Shown: positions 33,228-46,336 of the stretch, in pieces
Numbering within the stretch: the stretch's first letter is position 1
Layout of the letters: each line of letters begins with the position of its first letter
Source of the DNA: Sipunculus nudus
Taxonomy: Eukaryota; Annelida; Sipuncula; Golfingiida; Sipunculidae
Length of the DNA: 64,000 nt
Direction: 5' to 3'
Assembly (NCBI GenBank): GCA_026874595.1
Contig: CM049314.1
Location: 51,323,812-51,387,811, forward strand
Position numbers and translations under genes: made by a program
The notes under the pieces: model-generated
The model's input: only the letters and a program-made list of their open reading frames with translations
Told to the model about the DNA's origin: nothing
Database searches by the model: none

Positions 33228-36200
33228 TTTAGCGAACCTCTGAGCTTATGCGATGGTTTGGCGTCGGCCGTCATCTGTACGTTAACCCATACTATCTTGA
33301 AAACAGCAAAAGTTAGCATCACAAAATTTTATGCAAAAAATTAGTCTTCTATAAAACTCTATCACATTTTGCTTATTTTTTGGCTAACTGCATTTTCTTA
33401 GATTTTTTAGGGAAAAAGCTAAAAAAGCTTTAAAAAATCTTCTTCTCTGAAACTATTCAGCCAAGTGATTTTTGGCCGAATTACAGGAAGTTGAACTTAG
33501 TCATCTGTCCAAAAAAAGCATACTTAAATGACAATCTCAGACACGGCTGGAGCTGTCATCAGCAAATTTTATCCCAGTGTTATTATAATAATAATTCTTA
33601 TAATAATTGTCTTTTATGGTTCCAAAGAATGAATTTTGGCTGAATTATAAAGATGGAATTGAGTCATTTTACCATATATGTTAGCTGTGTGAAGCAGATA
33701 CATCTAGCCTGGCACCAGTATATCAGCATCAGTTACATCTTGCCTCTAGACATTTAGATTTCAGGTGATTATCTATGGTTAATATTGACAAGAATGTTTT
33801 TTAAAAGCTTTTAAAAAATGTAGATTTATGATTTTAGAAATTCCTCATGCCAGGCATGTTTAACTATCACAGGTATACAGCTCTCTGTGGGTATATAAAG
33901 ACGGCTGTACATGGATTATAAATAATTTGTATCCATACTCAGCTTAATTAAAGATTTTGCCATCAGTGAGATGTATCTGCATTATAATTTTGCATTCAAT
34001 ATGCATCTGTAGTCATTTTTAGCAAACCTGTGAGCTAATGCGATGGTGTGGCGGCGTCCGTATGTTAACCCACACTATCTCAAAAAAAGGTTGAGCTAGC
34101 ATCATGAAATTCAATGAAAAAAATTAGCCATCTGAAAAACTCTGCATTTTCATAGACTTTATAGAGAAAAAGCTAAAAATCCTTTAAAAATCTTCTCCTT
34201 CAATAACAGTCAAGCCAATTTGTTCAGTATATCACAGAATTAATCTTTTATATCATTTCTCTCAAATTTGTTCGAATGGTAGAAGTACGGTGAATTTTGG
34301 CCGAGTTACAGGAAGTTGAACTTAGTCATCTATCCAAAAGAGCATCCTTAAATGACAATCTTAGAAACGGCTGGAGCTATCCTCAGCAAATTTTATGCCA
34401 ATGTTGGTCACATGAGTCATATCTGAAATTGAGGATTTGATGGCGCCACCTGCATTGACTTTTTTTTATGCAATAATCTGTCACATATCAAATGTTGTGG
34501 GATCCAGCTTATTTATTGCTATCCACATTTTCTTAGATTTTATAGGGAAAAAGCTGAAAACCTCTAAAAGTCTTCTTCTTGTAAATGGACCAGCCAAATT
34601 GTTCAATTTTTTACAGAAATGATCTCAGAGGCAAGTCCTGTCAAGTTTGTTCAAATGGCCTGCAGTTGAAGCATTTTAGCAGAGTTACATGAATTTGAAC
34701 TTAGTCATTTGGCCAAGTAAGCATACTGACATAGTAATCTCAGAAAGACAGAAGCTAGCATTACTTAGTATTGTGCAAATGTTGGTCACATGACTCATAT
34801 TTGAAGTTGCAGATTTTGTGGTGCCACCTGTTTTTTATGGGCAAATACCTCATAATTTTAGTCTCTTTCAGCTTAAAAAGTTTATGATGAAACTGTCTTG
34901 TTGACTTGATCAATTTTTCAAAAGAATTATCCTAGGACATGGTACTTTCAATCATATCAGAATAGTTTATTGATTTTTGGTTGAGTCATGAAAAGCTTAA
35001 GTTAGTGTTATGGCTATTATTGTGTCTATTTCAAACTGAGGACTGCAATAGTGTTCTTCTACAAAATTGTTGTTTCAGTTATAACTTCTGTAAAATTGCA
35101 CAAAAATTATTCTTTGGTGCCCTTTGTTCAAGTTTACTTGAATGATTTTTGGCAGGATTATTGGACCTTTAACAATGAAAGGACTCCATCTTTCATTATT
35201 CTAGATATTTTGATTTAAGTTTATGACTATGTCAGCTTGAAAAAAAAGCATTTTAGCCAAAGTTTTTCAGTATGTGTAAACAGATTTACCAACAGGCCAA
35301 GATCGTGTCTGTATCTTTGAATAGGTTGAGAAACTGCCAACTGTTTCAGATTTGTCAACAGATCAAGAGTTCATTCAGTGCAGCCAGATATAGGTCAAGA
35401 GTTCAATCAGTGCAGCCAAGCACAAGGCATGTGATCAACTCATGGGTGTCATGTGAACACCTCATGGGCACCATGTGATCACCTTATGGGTAGCATGTGA
35501 TCACCTCATTGGTGTCATGCCCCTCAGGACTGCATGTGGAGCCAATTTGTGAGCTTATGCAATGATGTGGCTACTATTTAAGATTTGGCAACAGGCCAAA
35601 AGTCAGTATGGATCTATTTATAGCTTTGGCAGACTGCCAACTGTATCAGATTAACCAACAGGTTAAAAGTTCATTCAGTGCAGCCAGGTATAGGCAGGAG
35701 TTCACTCAGTGCAGTAGTTGCATTCTATTTATAGCTTTGGCAGACTGCCACCTGCATCAGATCAGCCTGGTTCTCTTTATAGCTTTGGCAGACTGCCAAC
35801 TGTGTCATATATAAAACGGGTCAAGAGTTTACTCAGTGCAGCCAGGTACAGGTCAAAGTTCACTCAGTCTAGCCAGGTGCAGGTCAAGAGTTCACTCAGT
35901 GCAGTAGCCTGGGCCAGCAATTTATCACAGTTCACTAGGGGCACTTACCTTTTTCACCCAAGCCTGGTCAGGCACAGTGTATGTGCCTGCAGTGCTTATT
36001 TCTACAGAGGAATTAGATATATCAGCCTGAAATTGGGCATATTTATACATATTGAATGGCTTTGTCATATACAAGACTGGTGGTGCCACTTTCAATAATT
36101 CCTGCTTATTTCTCAGGAGGGGTTTGATATATCAGTCTGAAATTGGGCATATGTATATATCTCAGATAGCTTCGTTGTATACAGACTGGTGGTGCCAGCT

Positions 36201-36373
36201 ACAGTCATTTTTGTGTTGTGTGCACCCATGCCAGAATTTCAGCAGTGATGTTTGTGTAATTGTTTCTTATTCAAAATGTTTAGTACTATACATGAAACAT
36301 AATGGTCCAGCATTGAAGCATTATTCCTGGTGTATTTCCCAATGCACAGGTTCGCATAAGGCCTGTAGGCCTC
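33228..36373 (+). mobile_element. family A elements (two 5' ends, one 3' end)
   Basis: Family A 5' ends occur at about 33228 (TTTTAGCGAACCTC) and 34018 (TTTTTAGCAAACCTGTGAGC). The shared 3' half has the core repeats (35290-35920: TTTGGCAGACTGCCAACTG, GTTCACTCAGTGCAG) and the tail CACAGGTTCGC, hairpin and GGCC, ending near 36373. At 36207/36208 this copy shows the unoccupied form of the site that holds family C elements in other copies. Confidence 0.6.
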
Positions 36374-36603
36374 ATCTTAATATTTACCAGGAATATTCTC
36401 CTATATATTTCCTATATACATGCCAGAAATTAAGACTGTTAAGTGGCAGCACTTATAATCATTTTTCTGTTGTGTATATTCATGCCAGTATTTCAGGAGT
36501 GATGTTAATGTAATTGGTGCTTGTACTTGAGTTTAAAATGTTTAGTACTTGTAGGTGTGCTGGTTGACCTTGCATAGCCTTATCTGTTGAACAGTGCAAG
36601 TGG
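36374..36603. other. diverged repeat remnant
   Basis: Contains a second decayed copy of the family A tail region (TTTTTCTGTTGTGTATATTC...) and no gene. Confidence 0.4.
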
Positions 36604-37664
36604 CAGGGGCATAGCCAGGATTGAGGGAGGGGAGGGGGCAATCATCAGTGGCGGATCAAGAAATTCGAAAACAGGGGGGGGGGGGACGCTAATATGCATG
36701 TATGGATAATATGAAAACAGTTATATATACAAGTATGTATATGTATATTATGATTATTATTATTATTTTTACTATACTTTATATATTGAAGTATATGAAA
36801 ATAAATATATTTTTATTTTCAATTATGAACCATGGTATAATTAAGGCTAGTTACGGGTACTTGGGGAAGGTATGGGAGGGGTTCCCCCCCTCACATATTG
36901 GGAATTTTTTTAATATACAATGTAAAGAGGACATTTTGAAGATTTCCTGTTCCTGAAAAACTTTTCCCTTATGTCTCTGCGTTATGTAATCAAACTGTAG
37001 AGAGGTTCAATATTTAATATTTATATTTCTTCAACATTATGAAATAAAATTTCAATCGTTTTCAAACGATTCAATGGCGCAAAAGTGCAATCACGTTTGT
37101 AACTATCAAAATATTATCTTTTAAATGTAATGCTCATGGTGAAATAACTGATAAACTGAATTATGATGTAAAACTTTGCATTTTACTGGTTTTACGTGGT
37201 CTCGACAGCACGCAGGACTCCTAAGAGCTCAACACAGATCGCGAGTTTGAGTACTGGTATCACCAGAGGAGCCGTAAGTTTGTTCACAGTCAACCCCAAC
37301 CAGGGCCAAGTGCTCAATCTACCTGCAGTTGTTCTGCAGCTGTCCATAAATATCCTTATACTCAGCTAATACATTTGAAAGTAATTGTAACTTCAGATAA
37401 CTTAAATAAAGTCTAATTGCTTATTAATAATAAGAAATGTGAAAAAACGAAAATTAATCACGAAAATCGAAAATAAGATAAAATGAGAGATTTTGCAGCT
37501 CAAGGGGGCCTTGCGCCAAAGGCGCCCCCTCTGAATCCACTACTGATAGCATATATCAGCTGCTGATTTAATGCATATATATATATATGTATTAAATTAT
37601 GTGATCTGAATGCGAGCGGGACGGGGGGGGGGGGGGCCATGCCCCCCCCTTGGCTATGCCCCTG
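36604..37664. mobile_element. TIR DNA transposon (hAT-like ends), outer element
   Basis: The left end CAGGGGCATAGCCAGG (36604-36619) is the inverse of the right end CTTGGCTATGCCCCTG (37649-37664). AGTGG flanks both sides (36599-36603 and 37665-37669), a possible 5-bp target duplication, shorter than the 8 bp usual for hAT. Most of its length is a nested second element. G-runs lie just inside both ends. No transposase. Confidence 0.6.
36646..37545. mobile_element. nested hAT-like non-autonomous element
   Basis: The left end CAGTGGCGGATC (36646 on) matches the inverse of the right end GAATCCACTACTG (ending 37545) apart from small differences. CAGTGGCGGATC-type ends are common in animal hAT elements. 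Near the right end is GGCCTTGCGCCAAAGGCGCC, a GGCGCC inverted repeat. I could not identify a clean 8-bp target duplication. The ORF at 36702-36956 has no family features. Confidence 0.5.
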
Positions 37665-38317
37665 AGTGGCACCATCTTTTCAGCACAAGTTTTAACTGTT
37701 TATTAGATCCAGGGCTCTCACAGCAACAGTGATGCCAGACTTTTCTTGTCAGATAAGATAGATACGACCTTGTGTATTACTAATGAGGAATTAGGGTGTC
37801 AAGCTGTGGACATGTTGCACAATTAAGAAAAGTAATACTGTATAAATAAGCATATGATTAACAACTAAAAAATAAATATTGATAAATTACTTTTGCTTAT
37901 TTAACAATCACACTGCACTTAGTATGAAGGAGTCCCTGAAGCAATTGTTTAACAGTCATACAGTCCTACTTTTTCAACATTTTGTGGTTGTATGCAAAGC
38001 CATAAGTACAAACTATATAACATAAACATTTTCATTCAAGCTAATAGGGTACCACAGAGAGATTTGCTCTGATGACATAGCTGCTAGTTAGGACTCTTTG
38101 GCTTGTTCCTGCAATATTGCACAGGCCTAAATAACATTGTTACAATTGTGACATCATAAAGGTTACCATAGTAACACAGTTGCCCCTGGATGTAATTCAT
38201 CAACAAAACTTTAGTCACCAGAAAGCAAGAGATGCCTGGATTGTTCCCATGCATGAAAAAAGGTAATCTTATTAAACACAGTGCCTGGCCTTGTTCCCGC
38301 AGTTGTCAAGTTTCCCT
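37665..38317. other. unique intron sequence
   Basis: AT-rich intron, with no feature recognised. Confidence 0.5.
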
Positions 38318-38635
38318 GGGGTCACATTAAACAGAGTGCCCTGGGTCATATTAAACAGAGGGCCCTGGGGTTACATTAAACAGAGTGCCCTGGGGTCACA
38401 TTAAACAGTGCCCTTGGGTCACATTAAACAGAGAGCCCTGGGGTCACATTAAAGAGAGTGCCCTTGGGTTACATTAAACAGAGTGCCCTGGGGTCACATT
38501 AAACAGTGCCCTTAGGTCACATTAAACAGAGAGCCCTGGGGTCACATTTAACAGTGCCCTTGGGTTACATTAAACAGAGTGCCCTGGGGTCACATTAAAC
38601 AGAGAGCCCTTTGATTACATTCAAAACAGAGTGCC
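38318..38635 (+). repeat. 25-bp minisatellite, about 12 units
   Basis: Unit ATTAAACAGAGTGCCCTGGG plus GTCAC, with shorter units lacking AGAG. The array is irregular. Confidence 0.88.
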
Positions 38636-39069
38636 GTGCCTTGTTACAACATTCATTTTCAAATCACCTGGGGCTGGCACTCTATCCTTAAAATGACATG
38701 TTTTCTGACAAAATGTTGAAGTCCAAAGTTGAAGTTCAGTTCACTCATTATTATCATCAAGTCATCAACTCATCAAAATGTCATGATATTCTCTCTCTCT
38801 CTGGATCATAATAATTATTATGGCTCTGAAAATATTGAATAAATTGCAACCATAATTTATGATAATTTTTTTGGGAAATTTCTGAATTGACAAAGTTGTC
38901 TTGATGAGCTGTATAGCTTTGAAAGATCTGTGAAACAGATATCAGTTTGTAGTTTGTAAGTTGTGATGTCCTTTTGGTTTCAGACTGTCAGGCAGACCAC
39001 CTGAGTTTTGTGTTTATGTGTACCAGTATAACACCTCACCTTCTCTCTCACCTTCTCTCTTACCCACAG
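38636..39069. other. intron upstream of alternative exon 2, with polypyrimidine tract
   Basis: Unique intron DNA. A CTCTCTCTCT run lies at about 38792. The last 35 nt before the exon are very pyrimidine-rich (CACCTTCTCTCTTACCCACAG), a strong acceptor region. Confidence 0.6.
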
Positions 39070-39142
39070 TACGACAGTTTGCAGACATCTGTCTCTTCTC
39101 CACAGCTCAGTACAAATGTACTGTGGCAGAACTTGAAAGCGA
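39070..39142 (+). CDS. ARRB: arrestin alternative exon, variant 2 (beta-arrestin-consensus C-loop segment)
   Basis: A 73-nt exon between TTACCCACAG and GTAAGT, with the same start phase (last two bases of a valine codon) and end phase (GA of a glutamate codon) as 23821-23893. It encodes VRQFADICLFSTAQYKC followed by TVAELESE. This is the segment conserved in beta-arrestins from insects to vertebrates, so variant 2 is the ancestral form and variant 1 the diverged one. It lies 15.2 kb downstream of variant 1. If spliced directly after variant 1 it would be read in a shifted frame and meet a TGA at 39134-39136. Confidence 0.93.
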
Positions 39143-39384
39143 GTAAGTGTCTAAGTTGATTTTGTCTGCATGACTGCATGCTCCTAATAAAATGTGTCAC
39201 AAAATATCATGCTTACATGTAAAAACCTGTTATTTGTTTAAGAAACTAGCTGAGCAAGGAGAATAATGCTTTTGCTTTTACAGTAACACTGCAGTTTTCA
39301 CTGACTTTTAAAGTCTAAGCAAGTTTTCTCAGTATGGGATTATTCCTGTATGGTTCACACATGGTCACTTTTCATTATTGTTTT
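39143..39384. other. unique intron sequence
   Basis: Short unique stretch after the exon. Confidence 0.5.
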
Positions 39385-40190
39385 TGTTAGTTCAGCTGAC
39401 AATGAATCATCTGAGCTATAGCTATGGTCCTTTGTCCTTCCATACTTAAACAAGGTATGTTTTGGAACCCTTGGACCTACGAATCCGAAATTCTACATAC
39501 AGTTAGATGTTCCCAAGTTGTCCTAAGCACACTGAAAACTGGGTCACTGCAACTTTGTTCCTCGAGAACCCCGATTTTCCATTAATATCCTATTGTTACA
39601 CACCAAGACGACCTAATATTACAACCACTGGTGCTGTTTTTGTTCATATTTGACATTGTTATTCCACTATATGTTTCCTATAAACCCTCCAGAGATTAGG
39701 TCTATATTGTATGATTTGTTGGAGTTATGGGCCCAAACATAATATATATTGTCAAAATATCAGGAAATATATTTACCCTTTTTACATGGTAACTGTTGAA
39801 GCTTAAGAGCCTTTTTCAAGCATGTAGCTTTATTTAATGAACATTAAACTGTATGTCTGAAATTAGATCAGAATTTGTAAGTCATTAGAATAAATGAAAT
39901 CAATATCTTATATTTTCTCCCATGGCACAATTTTGCTCTGTACACACATTTAATTTTCACAGTAATATACATGAGGATTTAACCTTTTAAAATGTGAAAT
40001 TTCAAAGGATTTGATTAAAAACAGCAGCTTATGTTAAAGTTTTCACCATGTCAAGTATTGTTTACATCAAGCCAGCCCAGTACAATGGTGTGTAGTGGGT
40101 GATGCAGCCATCACCTGTGTTATGTAACCTGTTTCACTCAAGACAGCTCCCTTGCTCCAGCTTAACTTTGCTACACCCCCTCCCCCCACA
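39385..40190 (+). mobile_element. family B element, 3' truncated
   Basis: Starts TTAGTTCAGCTGACAATGAATCATCTGAGC, a decayed family B 5' hairpin, and follows family B to about 40190, where a family A 5' end takes over. Older than the copies at 9371 and 28804, judging by divergence. Confidence 0.55.
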
Positions 40191-43100
40191 CCCCCAATTT
40201 TCAAGCAAACTTGTGAGCTTATGTAATGGTTTGCTGTCATCCGTACATTTTCCCCATACTATCTCAAAAATGGCAGGAGCTAGCATCACCAAATTTTATG
40301 CAAAAAAATCAGTCATCTTAAAAACCCTAAGATTTTGCTTATTTTCTTGCTATCTGCATTAACGTAGATTTTATAGGGAAAAAGCAAAAAAGAACCTTTT
40401 AAAAAGCTTCTTCTCTGAAACTGCTCAGCCAAATTGTTCAATATTTCTCAGAAATGATCCCAGGAACAATCTCTCTCAAGTGTGTTCAAATGGTTCCAGT
40501 TGGAGCTATCATCTCCAAATTTAATGCAAATGTTGGTCACATGAGTCATATTTGAAATTGAGGTATTTGTGGCGCCACCTACATCAAATTTTTAGCAAAC
40601 CTGTGAGCTTATGCGATGGTGTGGCGTCGTCCGGCATCCGTCATCTGTCGTCCGGCGTCCATCGTCTGTACGTTAACCCATACTATCTTGAAAATGGCAA
40701 GAGTTAGCATCACGAAATTTTATGCAAAAAATTAGTCATCTAAAAAACTCTATTGGATTTTGCTTATTTTTTGGCTTACTGCATCTTCTTAGATTTTATA
40801 GGGAAAAGATAAAAAAGCTTTAAAAATCTTCTTCTCCAAAAATGTTCAGCCAAATTGTCCAATATTTCACAGAAATGATCCCTGGAACAATCTCTCTGAA
40901 GTTTGTTAGAATGGTTGAAGTTAGGTGATTTTTGGCCGAGTTACAAGAGGTTGAACTTAGTCATCTGTCCAAAAAAGCACACTAAAATTAAAATCTCAGA
41001 AACTGCTAGAGCTATTGTCACCAAATTTAATACCAATGTTTGTTACATATGTCATATCTGAAATTGAGGTATTGGTGGCGCCACCAACATTGATGTGTTA
41101 TTTACAAGTGAAAATGTAATTTTAAACTCTTCTAGGTTATACACTGATTTATGATGTAACTGTTAAGCTGATTGGTTCAAACTTTACAAGAATTATTCTA
41201 TGGTAGGGTTCTGCCAGTTTTATAAGAATAGATTGGGTAAATACAGCTTTAAAAAAGCATTGTAGCCAATTGAAAAAGGCTTTCTGTGTTTGAAAACAGA
41301 TTTGACAACATGCTGATTTTCAGCAGCCAAGTCACAAGGTCACTCAGTACAAACAGGTGGGGTTTGGACATCACCATGGCAACAGACCAGGCTCTGGTGG
41401 GTGTCAAGACAATGTGTCTAGACGTCTAGACACAGCGTCTAATCATTGAGACACAATGTGTAGATGCAGAATTCCCAGATTATTGGAACTATATCTTTAA
41501 ACTGTTTGAAAAAACTTGGTTTGTATTTTAAGCAAATCGGGTTTATCATCAGGTCATATGTGAAATGCTGCGCCCTCATTTTTGGTTGACCTCTGGCCTT
41601 TCCTCACTGCCCAGCGTCCATTTGTGCATCTGTTTCCACACATATACCCACATATCTCGGGAACCATTTGACCGATCAGGCTAAAAAATTTGCACAAATG
41701 TGGCCCTTTGATAGCTTTATAACATACACTGAAAATGGTGGCGCCACCTGCAACTATTTTTGCACAGCGTTCATCTGTTCATCTGCCTTGGTAAAAATCA
41801 CTCATATCTCTGCAGTGGTTTGAATTTTCCACCTGAAATTTTGCAGGTTTAGCTAGGATAGGGAAAAAGCTAAAAAATCTTTAAAAATCTTCTTAACCGA
41901 ATCTGTTCAGCCAAATTGTCCAATATTTCACAGATATGATTCCTGGAACAATCTCACTCAATTTTGTTCGAATTGTTTTAGTTTGGTGATTTTTGGTAGA
42001 GTTACAGGAAGTTGAACTTAGTCATTTGTCCAAAAAAGCATACTAAAACTAGAATACGGGTAGTCGACAAGCGACTATGTGTATCCGCCTAAATCAGAGT
42101 CGAACAGGTGAAGTGAGGCATGGATTGAGTGGCAAGGGGAAATAGAGTGAAGTGTTGCATATTAGCATGGATGTCTGCAGCCAAATGGTGTATGTAGGTT
42201 GCGCCACCTACCACAAAATCCAGAAAGCCGTCCAAGTTGTATACATATGCAAAATTTGAGGCAGATAAGTCAAACCACTATATGTTTATGAGTGATTTTA
42301 GCCCGTGGCAGACAAACAGTTGGACGCTGTGCAAAAATGGTTGAAGGTGGCGCCAACAGTTTTGCGTATGATAAAGAGCTATGTGAGAACTATACACAGG
42401 CAAAACTTTGGCCCAATCGATCAAACGGTTCCCAAGATATGAGCTTGGATGTCTGCTGCATAAACTAGAATGCAGGTGGCGCCACCTGTCATAAAATCAA
42501 GAGAGCTGTCGGGGATGTATAAACCTGCAAAATTTTAGGCAGATATGTCAAACCACTGCCGAGATATGAGTGATTTTATCCCATGGCAGACAAACAGACG
42601 GGAGCTGTGCAAAAATGGCTGCAGGTTGCGCCACCAGTTTTGCGTATGATAAAGAGCTATGTGAGATCTATACACATGCAAAATATTGGCACAATCGGTC
42701 AAACGGTTCCCGAAATATGAGCTTGGATGTCTGCAGCGTAAACGTGAATGTAGGTGGCGCCACCTGTCATAAAATCAGAAAAGCTATCCAGGATGTATAG
42801 GCATGCCAAATTTCAGGTGAATTAGTCAAATCAATGCAGAGATATGAGTGATTTTAACCCAAGGCAGACGAACAGATGTGGTTGCAGGTGGCGCCACCAT
42901 TTTTTGTGTATGTTATAAAGCTCTCCAAGGGCTACATTTGTGCAAAAAAAATTTCCTGATCCGTCAAACGGTTCCCGAGATATGTGGGTTTATGTGTGGA
43001 AACAGATGCACAAACGGACACAGAGCGCAGAGGAAAGGTCAGAGGTCAAAACAAAATCGGGGCGCAGCAGTTCACATGTGACCCGAACATAATCCCTGGT

Positions 43101-46100
43101 TTTGTAAAATTCGGCCCAGCGGTTACGGAGGAGTTCTCCAGACACCTATGCGGCAGCGGCGGCGGCGGCGGTGTGCAGCTGAAAACATAGTATCCTCAAA
43201 ACTCTGTTTTTTTTATATAATTACAAACCTGGAAACAGCTGGAGCTATCATCTCCAAATTTAATGCAAAGTTTGGTCATGTGAGTCATATTTGAAACTGA
43301 GGTATTTGTGGCACCAGCTGCATCAACATTTTTGTTGTACAGGTGTCATTTGTCATTGGTATATTAACCCATAATTTTTCAGGAATAGCAGAAGCTAACA
43401 TCCCCCAATGTTATGCAAAAAATCAGTAATATATTTAATATTGTGAGATTGAGCTATTTGGGGCACCACCTCCATCAACTAACATTTTACGGAGAAAGAG
43501 CTTGAAAACCTTTGAAGTCTTCTTCTCCAAAATCATTCAGCCAAATTGTTCAAAATTTCACAGAAATGATCCCAGAGATGAGCTCTTTCAAGTTTGTTCA
43601 AATGGTTTTTAGGTATTGAATTTTGACCCAGATACAGGAATTTGAATTAATCATTTGGCCAAGTGAGTTTACTCTCAGAAATGACAGGAGCTAGCATCAC
43701 CAAGTTATGTGCAAATGTTGGTCACATGAATCATATTTGAAATTTTAGTTTATTGTTGCACCACATACATCGACCTGTTTTTTAGAGCAAAATCCTCATG
43801 ATTTTAGCCTCTTTCAAGGGAAAAATGTTTTATGATGAAACTGGCAAGCTGAATGGTTTAAATTTTCACAAGAATTCTTCTAGGGTAGGGTTCTCTCAAT
43901 TGTATAAGAATAGATTTGGTTCATTGATTTTTGATAGAGTCATAGAAAGCTAAAGTTGGCCTTGTAGCCATTAGTAAGCCTACTTCAAACTTAGGACTGC
44001 CATAGTCTTCTTCTGCCAACTGTTGTTTTAACTTCTGTAAAACTGATTCTCAGGTGGTCTTTGTTCAAGTTTACTTCAGTGATTCGGCAGAATTATTGGA
44101 CATTTAACAATGAAAGGACTGTCAGATACTTTGGTAAACAAACTTGTGAGCTTATGCGATGGTGTGGCGTCGACAGTCGTCCGTCGTCTGTACATTAACC
44201 CATACTATCTTAAAACAGCAGGAGTTAGCTTACCAAATTTATGCAAAAAATTAGTCTTCTAAAATCTCTATCGGATTTTGCTTATGTTATGGCTAACTGC
44301 AATTTTTCAGATTTTATAGGGAAAAAGCTAAAAAAGCTTAAAAAATCTTCTTCTCTGAAACTGTTCAGCCAAATTGTCCAATATTTCACAGAAATGATTC
44401 TTGGAACGATCTCTCTCGAATGGTTCAAGTTCGGTGATTTTCGGCCGAGTTTCAGGAAGTTGAACTTGGTCATCTGTCCAAAAAAGCATACTAAAATGAC
44501 AATCTCAGAAACAGCCGGAGCTATCATCACCAAATTTTATGCCAGTGTTGGTCACATGAGCCATATATGAAATTCAGATATATTGGTGGCGCCACCTCCA
44601 TTGACCAATTTTTGTACGGGGGTCATTGGTCATCTGTACATTAACCCTTAATTTCTCAGGAATAGCAGGAGCTACCATCCCTTGATTTTATGCAATTCTT
44701 TGTCACATATCAAATGTTATTTATTTGCTATCTGCATTTACTCCGATTTTATAGGGAAAAAGTTGAAAAACTTAAAATGTCTTCATCTTGTAAATGGTCC
44801 GTCCAAATTGTTCAATATTTTACAGAAATGATCCCAAAGGTAAGCCCTCTCAAGTTTGTTCAAATGGTATGCATTTGATGAATTTTAGTTGAGTTACACA
44901 AATGTGAACAGTCATTTGGCTAAGTAAGCATACAGACATAATAATCTCAGAAATGACAGAAGCTAGCATTACCAATAATGGTGCAAATGTTGGTCACATA
45001 ACTCATATTTGAAGTTGCAGATTTCGTAGTGCCACCTACATTGACCTATTTTTATGGGCAAAAACCTCATAATTTTAGCCTCTTTCAGCTTTAAATGTTT
45101 ATGATGAAACTGTCAAGTTGAATCATTCAATTATTCAAAAGAATTTTCCTAGAACATGGTTCTTTCAATCATATCGGAAAAGCTTAAGTTGGTCTTATGG
45201 CCATTATGTCTATTTCAAACTGAGGACTGCAAAACTGTTCCTCTACAAAATAATAGTTTCAGTTATAACTTCTGTAAAATTGCACAAAAATTATTCTTTG
45301 GTGCCATTTGTTCAAGTTTACTTGAATGATTTTCGGCAGAATTATTGGACCTTTAACAATGAAAGGACTGCATCTTTTATTATTCTAGATATTTTGATAA
45401 AAAGTTTATGAATATGTCAGCTTGAAAAAAAAGGCATCTTAGCCAAAGTCTTTCAGTATGTGTAAACAGATTTACCAACAGGCCAAGATTTAGTCTGTAT
45501 CTTTAAATAGGTTGAGAAACTGCCAACTGTTTCAGATATGGCAACAGATCAAGAGTTCATTCAGTGCAGCCAGATATAGGTCAAGAGTTCAATCAGTGCA
45601 GTCAAGCACAATGCATGTGACCACCTCATGGGTGACATGTGAACACCTCATGGGCACCATGTGATCACCTCATTGGTGTCATGCCCCTCAGGGCTGCATG
45701 TGGAGCCAATCTGTAAGCTTATACAATGGTGTGGCTATTATTTCAAATTTGGCAACAGGCCAAAGGTCAGTCTGGATCTATTTATAGCTTTGGCAGACTA
45801 CCAACTGTATCTTATTAGGCAACAGGTCAAGAGTTCACTCAGTGCAGCCATTTACAGGTCAAAAGTTCACTCAGTCTAACCAGGTGCAGGTCATGAGTTC
45901 ACTCAGTGAAGTAGCTTGAGGCAGCAATTTGTCACAGGTCACTCGAGGGCAACTGCCTTACTCACCTAAGCTTGGTCAGGCCAGTGCATCAAACTCTGGG
46001 GAAGTTTGATGTATCGGATTGATATTTTGACCTGTCTATGCGTCTTTGATGGTATTCTCATTTACAAGACAGGTGGTTCCACGTACATTGACTTTTGCAG

Positions 46101-46336
46101 TGTATGCGCCTGCTTTTTTCTACAGAGGAATTTGATTCATCAGCCTAAAATTGGGCATGTTTATACATATCGGGTAGCTTTATAGTGTACAAGACTGGTG
46201 GCGCCACCTACAGTAATTTTTGCACAGTGTATGTCCCTGCTTATTTCACAGGACGGGTTTGACATATCAGTCTGACATTTGGCATATTTATATATCTCTT
46301 TGTTGTATATAAGACTGGTGGTGCCAGCTACAATCA
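40191..46336 (+). mobile_element. cluster of family A elements with nested insertions
   Basis: Family A 5' ends lie near 40200, 40588 and 44138, each followed by GAGCTTATG(C/T)GATGG or similar and the TTTTATAGGGAAAAAGC line. The block at 41340-41760 repeats the order seen at 18780-19160 (GTCTAGAC palindromes, then the start of a family C body). Core repeats are at 45540-45960. The cluster contains an inverted family C element (42049-43220) and is interrupted at 46336 by another family C 5' end. No coding potential. Confidence 0.6.
42049..43220 (-). mobile_element. family C HINE-like element in reverse orientation
   Basis: On the minus strand it ends with GGCGGATACACATAGTCGC, the GTCGACTAC hairpin arm and CTAG (CTAG at 42049-42052 in window coordinates). 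Its 5' part keeps AACAGAGTTTTGAGGATACT but has lost the outer arm of the 5' hairpin. The host family A sequence TACTAAAA/TTACAA is split exactly between A and T, as seen in the empty copy at 59345/59346. The CGGCAGCGGCGGCGGCGGCG stretch at about 43150 is part of this family. Confidence 0.68.
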
